From: CAZJBS01 sp964544475
GTDB taxonomy: Bacteria > CLD3 > SB21
Direction: 5' to 3'
Length of the DNA: 19,043 nucleotides
Assembly: GCA_964544475.1 (NCBI GenBank)
Contig: CAZJBS010000047.1
Coordinates: forward strand, 1-19,043
The notes below the pieces were generated by a model. The model was not told the DNA's origin, made no database searches, and saw only the letters and a list, made by a program, of their open reading frames with translations. Shown piece by piece: positions 1 through 6,544 of this stretch (its first letter is position 1; each line of letters opens with the position of its first letter). A program made the position numbers and the translations under genes.

Positions 1-54
1 CATCGGCGCAAAGTAATATGTAAACAAATGCTGAATGCATCGGTGTTGTTGTAG

Positions 55-76
55 ACCCCTCGACTCCGCTCGGGGT
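55..76. repeat. Short GC-rich inverted repeat in the leading intergenic region
   Basis: ACCCC at 55-59 and GGGGT at 72-76 form a 5-bp stem around a loop reading TCGACTCCGCTC. From memory, strings like this occur as dispersed intergenic repeats in many bacterial genomes, which cannot be checked here. The rest of 1-264 holds no convincing gene. It lies downstream of the minus-strand barrel gene, and I see no U-tailed terminator in it. Confidence 0.3.
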
Positions 77-264
77 GAAATTTAGCGACTCTAACTGAGT
101 TATGTTAGTCCTATTATGAGACCGTTGATAATTGGTCATCATCCTCATGAAGGAACCCGTCGGCTGGCGATGCCTCCACATCGTGCCCATCCGACGTCCG
201 GCCTTCTACGTGCCGGCTGGAGAAAAAGTTCGGTCCCTCTGTTATTAATATTTCGTGGAGCATA

Positions 265-819
265 TTAGTACCAGGTCATTCCGACTACCATATCGCATGC
301 GGTCGTGTGACGTTGCCGGTTTTGGCCGACGCGGCTTGCCCCATATAGAATTCTCCACTGGACATCCAAACCGACATTCTCTTTCTTCCACCATTCATAC
401 GACACACTGGCCGACACGGCCGGACCGAAGTGGAATCCTTTTGGATTTGAAAAATCCACCGTCCAAACGGCGGGAATGTCCATCGCCAATCCAATACCGC
501 CGATAAACGACCAGCGATCGTCCACCCAATATTGCACCGCCGGCAGGACGGCCTCGAATGCCCGGGTTGTGCCGTCCTTTTTGCTCGCCCCGGTTGGTAT
601 GTACAACAAGAAGGAGGTCTTTTCAGACCATACGTAGCCGGCTTTCAAATTGGGAATCGATATTCTCGGGTACGTTTGGACCTGACCGCGTTCATGGATC
701 ATCGACACCCCGCCGCCAATAGCCGCCCCGAAAAAGAAACCCGATCGTGTGATTTCCTGAGCTTTGATTCCAAAGGACACGCTGGCCAGCAACCATAGCC
801 ACATTCCAACCTTTTTCAT
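265..819 (-). CDS. Small outer-membrane beta-barrel protein, hypothetical
   Basis: The protein has 184 residues. The N-terminus is a signal peptide: MKK, then a hydrophobic stretch WLWLLASVSFGIKAQ with likely cleavage after KAQ. The rest alternates aromatic and polar residues with glycine-rich turns (FFFGAAIGGGVSM, WSFIGGIGLAMDI), and the protein ends in aromatic WY, as outer-membrane barrels recognised by the BAM complex do. Its length suits an 8-strand barrel. I start it at the ATG at 819, which has AAAGGAAG just upstream. An in-frame TTG at 834 would place that Shine-Dalgarno inside the coding region. It lies 128 bp downstream of the AraC-type regulator gene on the same strand and shares an upstream motif with it, so the regulator may control it. 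I recognise no specific family and infer no transport function. Confidence 0.72.
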   Translation of the reverse strand: MKKVGMWLWLLASVSFGIKAQEITRSGFFFGAAIGGGVSMIHERGQVQTYPRISIPNLKAGYVWSEKTSFLLYIPTGASKKDGTTRAFEAVLPAVQYWVDDRWSFIGGIGLAMDIPAVWTVDFSNPKGFHFGPAVSASVSYEWWKKENVGLDVQWRILYGASRVGQNRQRHTTACDMVVGMTWY

Positions 820-863
820 TCCGCTTCCTTTCAAAATCCGGCATGCATGTCATTTCGGGCCGT

Positions 864-875
864 TTTGTAAACCCA
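864..875 (-). promoter_or_regulatory. Candidate operator or -35-like motif shared with the AraC-type promoter
   Basis: The minus strand reads TGGGTTTACAAA here, upstream of the barrel gene. TGTGTTTACAAA (2165-2176 on the plus strand) overlaps the -35 element of the AraC-type gene, so 11 of 12 bases match. A shorter GTTTACA lies at 19-25. The sharing is visible in the sequence. That the regulator binds these sites is inference. Confidence 0.25.
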
Positions 876-947
876 TGACACGGCCGCTTGGTTACAAGGT
901 TCATTCCGGCCCAATGTAAGGCGGCGGAGGAGCGTTTTCGCCCTGAT

Positions 948-2120
948 TCAGGAATCAGAACCCTTTTTTTCCGCCATGACACGGCTTTTTCGGTATTCGG
1001 ACGGTGTCATACCGGTGTATTTCCTGAATGCCGTGTTGAAAGCCGATTTGGAATTGTATCCGACGGCGTAGGCCACGGCCAGAACGGTCTGGTTTGTTTC
1101 GTCCGTCAATCGTTTTTTGGCCTCCGCCACGCGATACCCATTGACGAAATCATAGAAACTCTTGCCCGTATGCTGGTTGATGGATTGCGAAACGTACCGG
1201 CCCGATGTCTGGAGACGGTCGGCCAGGTCCTGAACGGTCAGGGCCGGATTGACAAACAGTTTCTCCGTTTCCATGAGGTGAACGATGTCGTCGACATGGC
1301 GTTTGCCTGCTTCAACGGTGAGCGGTGAGCCTTCGTATCGTCTGACGGTTTCCTGGCCGGCGTACACCGGAGGTTGGCGAACGTGGCGATAGGCGAGTCC
1401 ATAGATATAGATGGAAAAAGCCACGGTCAGCCCAATATCGGAGAAACCGGTGACGTCATTGAAGAAAAGCAGAAACCAAACCATCCATAACATGAAAAGT
1501 CCGATGGTCAGGTACCGCAACCAGGACAAATTCACGGCATGCGTGTCCGAATAGTCATTTTCGACTTCGCGTTCGTGTCGCCGCAATCTCACATAACTCA
1601 GCACGAGATAGGTCAAAGCCTGGGCGTAAATGGCCATCATGAAAACCGGATTGATCCAGGACGTTTCATCCGGTGTCGCCAGGCCGGCCATTTGGCGGTA
1701 ATAGGCTTCAACGAATGGAAGTTTGTCGGCGGCGTCCAGAACAAAGAAAGGGCACATCAGAATCATCACGAGGAAAAACGGAACAAAATGCCACACATGC
1801 CGGCGCTGCCATGTCCAGTCACGCGAGGTCATGGAACGGACATACAAATAGAAGAGGGGTCCGATGGAAAAATCGAATGAATCGGACAGGCCGAAGAGAT
1901 GGGGCCAGACCAGGTAATATCTCGAATACGACAGCACAATGCCCGCCATTTCGACGGCGCAAACCAGCAAAAAGAGTCCGAGAAGACGGCGGCTCATGAC
2001 GGGACCTTTGCCATGGCGCCAAACGACGCCGGACAGAAAGAGACTCTGCGTCACACCGATCGCGCCCACGACGCACCAGACATCAAAAAAAGGCGTCATC
2101 GGGTCGGGTTCTTTGGCCAC
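948..2120 (-). CDS. Membrane-bound AraC/XylS-family transcriptional regulator with 7TM sensor domain
   Basis: The protein has 390 residues. About seven hydrophobic segments fill residues 11-247 (near 11-34, 46-71, 84-97, 111-128, 157-177, 199-220 and 229-245). A linker follows, then an AraC DNA-binding domain at about 285-380. The first helix-turn-helix is near 294-315 (LTVQDLADRLQTSGRYVSQS). The second contains the family signature VAYAVGYNSKSAFNTAF, followed by RKYTGMTPSEYRK. The architecture is a membrane sensor fused directly to a DNA-binding domain, common in FCB bacteria. The ligand is unknown. The start is uncertain: GTG at 2120 gives 390 residues and ATG at 2099 gives 383; neither has a clear Shine-Dalgarno. 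A good promoter lies at 2144-2172. The gene is divergent from the giant protease and upstream of the barrel gene, both plausible targets. Confidence 0.88.
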   Translation of the reverse strand: MAKEPDPMTPFFDVWCVVGAIGVTQSLFLSGVVWRHGKGPVMSRRLLGLFLLVCAVEMAGIVLSYSRYYLVWPHLFGLSDSFDFSIGPLFYLYVRSMTSRDWTWQRRHVWHFVPFFLVMILMCPFFVLDAADKLPFVEAYYRQMAGLATPDETSWINPVFMMAIYAQALTYLVLSYVRLRRHEREVENDYSDTHAVNLSWLRYLTIGLFMLWMVWFLLFFNDVTGFSDIGLTVAFSIYIYGLAYRHVRQPPVYAGQETVRRYEGSPLTVEAGKRHVDDIVHLMETEKLFVNPALTVQDLADRLQTSGRYVSQSINQHTGKSFYDFVNGYRVAEAKKRLTDETNQTVLAVAYAVGYNSKSAFNTAFRKYTGMTPSEYRKSRVMAEKKGSDS

Positions 2121-2143
2121 ATACGATGGATCATAAGCGCGCT

Positions 2144-2172
2144 AAAATACGCGTCGAAGGGGACTTTGTAAA
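2144..2172 (-). promoter_or_regulatory. Sigma70-like promoter of the AraC-type regulator gene
   Basis: On the minus strand, TTTACA (2172-2167) and TATTTT (2149-2144) are separated by exactly 17 bp. The predicted start of transcription, near 2137, gives a very short leader to GTG 2120 or about 38 nt to ATG 2099. The -35 lies inside an imperfect inverted repeat, TTTGT-AAAC-ACAAA, at 2165-2178 that could be an autoregulatory operator. Confidence 0.5.
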
Positions 2173-2178
2173 CACAAA

Positions 2179-2207
2179 TTGATTCGGCCGGACTTTTTTG
2201 TTAACAT
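2179..2207 (+). promoter_or_regulatory. Candidate promoter of the giant protease gene, possibly giving a leaderless mRNA
   Basis: TTGATT (2179-2184) and TAACAT (2202-2207) have a 17-bp spacer. Transcription would begin near 2214, directly at the ATG at 2215. That fits the absence of any Shine-Dalgarno before this ATG. Each box matches consensus at only 4 of 6 bases, so this is tentative. Confidence 0.35.
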
Positions 2208-2214
2208 CCATGCC

Positions 2215-5200
2215 ATGAATCACGCGATCATCCGTGTTTGTTTTTTGTTCGTCATGGCTGCGGCGCTGAATGCTCAGACCGCGCCGGTCCCGGACGAAAT
2301 CCTGATCAAGTTGAAATCCGATTGGCCTTCCGCGGATGTCGTCAAAAAGCAAGTATCGGACTTTCTGGCATCCGGGGCCAATGGCGCGGCACTCGTGCCG
2401 GTCTCCTTTCCATCATCGCGTATGTTTCATTCAAAAAAATGGCTGGACGACATCTTCATTGTCCGGATGCCGGGAACTGACCGGCGGCCGCTCATGGCGG
2501 CGATTGAACGTTTGCCGGGCGTGGCCTATGTGTCTGAAAATCACTGGCTGAAAACAAACGACGTGACGCCGAACGATTCGTTGTTGTCCCGGCAATATTG
2601 GGTCAATCGGATCGGCGCGAAGAAGGCATGGGCGTTGAGCCACGGCCACCCGTCGGTGTTGATCGGGCTGGTCGATTCGGGCATCGATGACCTCCACCCG
2701 GACCTTGAAAACCAGATTTGGCACAACGCGGGTGAAACGGGCGAAGATTTTGCCGGCCATGACAAACGGTTCAACGGCATCGATGACGACGGCAATGGTT
2801 TCATCGACGACTGGCGCGGCTGGGATTTTGTGGACGCGCCGGGGATTTTCGATGGCGGCGATCACGTTGATCCCGACAATGACCCGACGGATGAACTGGG
2901 CCATGGGACGGCGGTGGCCGGCGTGCTGGCCGCGGAGGCGAATAACGGCGCCGGCGTGGCCGGACTGGCTTTCGGTTGTAAGATCATGAATCTTCGCGCG
3001 GGTGGCGCCTCGGGATTTCTGCAGGAGGACGACGCGGCGCAGGCGATCGTGTATGGTGTGATGAACGGGGCTCGCGTACTCAACCTGAGTTTCGGTGACG
3101 CGGCGTATCTGCCGCTTCTGCACGACGCCATACGGTTTGCCCATGACCAGGGTTGCGTCATCGTAGCCAGCGCCGGCAATAACAGTTCACCGGCGCCTCA
3201 CTATCCGTCGGGATTCGACGAAGTGGTTGCCGTGTCAGCGACCGACGCGGATGATTTCAAAGCGTCGTTTTCCAATTATGGCACGTCGGTCGACGTGTGC
3301 GCGCCCGGCGTGGACATTTGGTCGTGCGTGAGCGGGGGCGGTTATGCGCCCGTGTCGGGCACCAGTTTTGCCGCGCCCCTCGTGAGCGGTCTGGCCGCTT
3401 TGATTTGGTCCCGTCAGGCGTCATTCACCCATGAACAGGTTCGTTCGATTCTTCAATCGTCCGCCGAAGATATCGGCGACACCGGATGGGAACCTTACTA
3501 CGGCAGTGGACGCATCGATGCGTTTCGGGCGCTGCAGGTCGAGTACGCCACGGTTGGCAGAATTGCCGAACCGTTTTCCGGGGAGGGAACGGACGATTCC
3601 CTGGTGACCGTGGTTGGAACGGCGGCGGGCGCGTTTCTTCAACGGGTTGAGCTGTACTATGGCGCGGGATCCAATCCGGCTTCGTGGACGCCCTTTGCCA
3701 GTTTTACGGGCCGGCAGACGGTGGATGATACGCTGGCCGTGCTGGATGTTCATGATTTTGGCGAGGGCACGTACACGATCAAGATGAGCATTCTAAACAA
3801 GGACGGTTCGCGTGTGGAAGACCATGTGAGACTTTTTGTTGATCGTTCGGCGCCGGTGATCCGTCAGGTACTTGTCGAACGTATGATGGCCGGGCCGTGG
3901 CCGGGAGTGTTTGTGCAATTCGACACGGATGATGCCTGCGACACACGTGTATGGATCCGTCCCGTTCTATCCAATCGTCCTTTCGTGCCGCTGGACGCGG
4001 GCCGCCGGACGCGGCAACACGACGTATTCATTGATCGGGCCCGTATGAGCGGTAGGTATGAGGCGTATCTCGAGGCGGTCAACCCATCCGGACTCACGAC
4101 GACGGACAGCGCGGGCGGCGCGTTTTTCCTTATCGATCTGAGCGAAAATCCGATCGGTTCGTCGCAACTCCGGCCGGACACGTCGATGCACCTTTCTCAG
4201 GCTTTTCTCACGGATGCGACCGTCGACTTCGACAACGACGGCCGGCAAGAGTTTGCCATCAACGAAATGGATGCCTCGGGAAACTACCTCGGTCTGAAAA
4301 TTCTCGAATACGATCCGCTGTGGCCCGGGAAAATACGAACGGAATACACATTTCCGGTCAATGGCGTTCCGAGGGACGCCTGCCGTGATGTCTCCACAGG
4401 TGCGAGTTACCTGCTGGTCGGGGGCCTTGGTCAATCGTATGTTTACCAGAGTGCCTTCCCGAACGCGCTACCGACGTCGTTGGCTTTTCACGATACGGGC
4501 GATGTATGGGCTTCGTCGTTCCTGCACGATCCGTCCGGACGCCTTCAGTATGTGGCGCGAAAAGGAAAATCCCATCGCCTTCGGACGTTGTTGACGAATG
4601 GCTCATGGGAACTCACGCAAACCCTGTCCAACCCGACATCCGGCTCAAACGATGGCACATTGCCCGGCCTGGCGGTCGGTGATTTCGACGGCGACGGACG
4701 CCAGGAATTGCTGATGGGTGATTACGACGGCGATCTGTACATCCATGAATGGAACGGCCAATCGTATGCCGGTACATGGATGGACTCCATGCCGCTGATC
4801 GAAACGAACGGATTTCTGGTGTCCGGTGATTTTGACGGCGATGGCCGGACGGATTTTGCCGTCGGTTGTCATACTTCGGAAGCGGCACTGGAAAGCGATC
4901 TGGACCGCCAGTATTGGCTGTTCAGAATTTATTCCGGCACGGCGGACAATCAGTATGGAGTCAGGTGGGAACAGTATTTTTACGGTTATCAATCCGTTCA
5001 GGATTTCCAGAGCGGCTTGCGCGCCGCGGACATCGATCACGATGGCCGGGACGAATTACTGATCGGCGCGTTCCCATCCGCTTATGTCGTGGACTACGAA
5101 GCTGGTCTTTTCCAGACTGCCGAATGGCTGTCGCCCTGCCGGACGAATACATTCCTGGTGGACGATGTGGATCGGGACGGACAGATGGACATCCTGATCG

Positions 5201-6375
5201 CCACCGGCGATCGGACAACCCGGTTTGCCTGGCAGGTGGATGCGAACCCGCCGCCGCTGGAATTCGCCGCCACGCCTCTGGATACGTCGCGAGTGCGGTT
5301 GTCGTGGGCATCCCGGTCGGATGTCGAACAGTTTCGCGTCTATCGCGGCACGTCGGATACGGCGCTTTCGTTGGCCTTTGAAATATCGCCTCAGGCAAGA
5401 GACACGATCGATGCGGGACGGACAGACGGCGTGACGTACTATTATGCGCTGGTTTCAGTGCACAGCGGCCTCAACAGTTCGCCGGTATTTTCCAAAGCCC
5501 GGCCCAACCGGCCGCCGGGAGTTGTGTCGGCGGTCGTGCACGGTCAATCGCAAGTGGTCGTGACTTTTTCCGAGAGAGTTACCACGGGCATTTCTTCGGT
5601 GAGTTCCTACCGAATGGACGAACACGCGTTTCCTCTATCGGCCATTCCAATTGAGAATGGGAAAAAAGTACTTCTGACGTTTGATGAAATTCCGGCCGGG
5701 GATCACATCGTAAGCGTGTCGGGCGTGAGTGACGAGGACCGGACGATGCTGGACACGCTCGCGGCTGTGGCCTCCTTTTACCAGTCGTTCCCGATTGAAA
5801 AATTCTATGTCAGGTACGCCACCTATCTCGGTCAAAACATGATTCAGGTGACATTCAGCGAACCCGTGGACGCCGCTTCCGCCGAAATGGCCGCGCATTA
5901 CACGATGGAGCCTGGTTTTGACATCGTTTCGGCTTCCGTGGATGACAACGATCCAATCTCCGTTCTCTTGTCGGTCAATGGGACGTACGGTATTGGCGCG
6001 ATCGGAATCAAATACGTACTGACGGTCCATGGAGTGCAGGCCATATCCGGCCGTCCGCTCGACGAAATCGACGGCAACAGGGTCTCGCTGTTTTTTTCGG
6101 CGGACAATCTGAAGCATGTGTTTGTGTACCCCAATCCGGTTGTGGCCGGTGTCTCACCGCAGGTTACTTTTGCCAATCTGACGCCGGATGCGGTCGTTCG
6201 AGTTTACGCGATGGATGGACGACTCGTGACGGAAGTGAAGGAGACGGATTTTGACGGAGGGGTATCGTGGGATCTTCGGGACCACCAGGGGAGGAGGGTT
6301 GAATCCGGTGTGTATATCTATGTGGTGGAATCGTCGAGCGGCAGGAAGCGGGGGAAGTTTGCGGTGGTCAAGTAG
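2215..6375 (+). CDS. Giant secreted S8 subtilisin-like serine protease with VCBS repeats and T9SS sorting domain
   Basis: The protein has 1386 residues from ATG 2215. An upstream in-frame TTG at 2179 would put extra residues before the signal peptide MNHAIIRVCFLFVMAAALNAQ-type start. Domains in order: signal peptide 1-21; fervidolysin-like propeptide about 22-115; S8 catalytic domain about 125-440 with Asp154 (DSGID), His230 (HGTAVAG), oxyanion Asn322 (SAGNN) and Ser384 (GTSFAAP); Ig-like stretch about 440-620; FG-GAP/VCBS repeats with calcium-type DxDxDG motifs at 671, 823, 836, 872, 939 and 984; FN3-like module about 1010-1095; two SbsA/Big5-like Ig modules about 1100-1300; and a T9SS type-A C-terminal domain (VYPNPV, final FAVVK). 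The whole catalytic set is present, so it should be active after export. It is probably anchored on or released from the surface through type IX secretion. The substrate is unknown. It is divergent from the AraC-type gene. Confidence 0.93.
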   Translation: MNHAIIRVCFLFVMAAALNAQTAPVPDEILIKLKSDWPSADVVKKQVSDFLASGANGAALVPVSFPSSRMFHSKKWLDDIFIVRMPGTDRRPLMAAIERLPGVAYVSENHWLKTNDVTPNDSLLSRQYWVNRIGAKKAWALSHGHPSVLIGLVDSGIDDLHPDLENQIWHNAGETGEDFAGHDKRFNGIDDDGNGFIDDWRGWDFVDAPGIFDGGDHVDPDNDPTDELGHGTAVAGVLAAEANNGAGVAGLAFGCKIMNLRAGGASGFLQEDDAAQAIVYGVMNGARVLNLSFGDAAYLPLLHDAIRFAHDQGCVIVASAGNNSSPAPHYPSGFDEVVAVSATDADDFKASFSNYGTSVDVCAPGVDIWSCVSGGGYAPVSGTSFAAPLVSGLAALIWSRQASFTHEQVRSILQSSAEDIGDTGWEPYYGSGRIDAFRALQVEYATVGRIAEPFSGEGTDDSLVTVVGTAAGAFLQRVELYYGAGSNPASWTPFASFTGRQTVDDTLAVLDVHDFGEGTYTIKMSILNKDGSRVEDHVRLFVDRSAPVIRQVLVERMMAGPWPGVFVQFDTDDACDTRVWIRPVLSNRPFVPLDAGRRTRQHDVFIDRARMSGRYEAYLEAVNPSGLTTTDSAGGAFFLIDLSENPIGSSQLRPDTSMHLSQAFLTDATVDFDNDGRQEFAINEMDASGNYLGLKILEYDPLWPGKIRTEYTFPVNGVPRDACRDVSTGASYLLVGGLGQSYVYQSAFPNALPTSLAFHDTGDVWASSFLHDPSGRLQYVARKGKSHRLRTLLTNGSWELTQTLSNPTSGSNDGTLPGLAVGDFDGDGRQELLMGDYDGDLYIHEWNGQSYAGTWMDSMPLIETNGFLVSGDFDGDGRTDFAVGCHTSEAALESDLDRQYWLFRIYSGTADNQYGVRWEQYFYGYQSVQDFQSGLRAADIDHDGRDELLIGAFPSAYVVDYEAGLFQTAEWLSPCRTNTFLVDDVDRDGQMDILIATGDRTTRFAWQVDANPPPLEFAATPLDTSRVRLSWASRSDVEQFRVYRGTSDTALSLAFEISPQARDTIDAGRTDGVTYYYALVSVHSGLNSSPVFSKARPNRPPGVVSAVVHGQSQVVVTFSERVTTGISSVSSYRMDEHAFPLSAIPIENGKKVLLTFDEIPAGDHIVSVSGVSDEDRTMLDTLAAVASFYQSFPIEKFYVRYATYLGQNMIQVTFSEPVDAASAEMAAHYTMEPGFDIVSASVDDNDPISVLLSVNGTYGIGAIGIKYVLTVHGVQAISGRPLDEIDGNRVSLFFSADNLKHVFVYPNPVVAGVSPQVTFANLTPDAVVRVYAMDGRLVTEVKETDFDGGVSWDLRDHQGRRVESGVYIYVVESSSGRKRGKFAVVK

Positions 6376-6378
6376 CGG

Positions 6379-6544
6379 GTGTTCCGCAAAGCGCCGCTTT
6401 GCGGAACAGCGCGACCAGGCGATGGCATCAGTAATTGCCGCCCTTCTTCTTTTTCAGTGGCCTGTGTTTCGCGAAGAGCCGCTTTGCGGAACAGCGCGAG
6501 CGACCGGACGATGGCGTCAGTAATTCCCGCCCTTTTTCTTTTTC
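6379..6544. repeat. Tandem repeat duplicating the 3' end of the PBP1A gene with its hairpin
   Basis: Copy A (6379-6455) and copy B (6464-6544) lie 85-89 bp apart and are nearly identical. Both read GTGTTYCGCRAAG, then GCCGCTTTGCGGAACAGCGCG, ending in a pyrimidine run CTTTTTC. Copy B has a 4-bp insertion (GAGC/AGCG). Copy B contains the stop and the last 8 codons of PBP1A (KKKKGGNY). Copy A encodes the same KKKKGGNY-stop on the minus strand but is detached from the gene. It fills the space between the convergent protease and PBP1A genes. Confidence 0.8.
6380..6408. terminator. Perfect 13-bp hairpin between the convergent protease and PBP1A genes
   Basis: TGTTCCGCAAAGC (6380-6392) and GCTTTGCGGAACA (6396-6408) are perfect inverted repeats with a GCC loop. 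A degenerate copy sits at 6465-6493; its two stem changes would still pair as G-U in plus-strand RNA. The hairpin starts 4 bp after the protease stop codon. No U-tract follows on either strand, so it may be a factor-assisted terminator or an mRNA 3'-end stabiliser instead of a classical intrinsic terminator. Confidence 0.5.

Noticed and set aside
147..248. 33-codon plus-strand frame MKEPVGW...
   Set aside because: Short, no ribosome-binding site, no recognisable similarity; likely chance.
943..958. Inverted repeat CTGATTC/GAATCAG at the end of the AraC-type gene
   Set aside because: The loop is only 2 nt (or 4 with a 6-bp stem) and no T-run follows, so a terminator is not supported.
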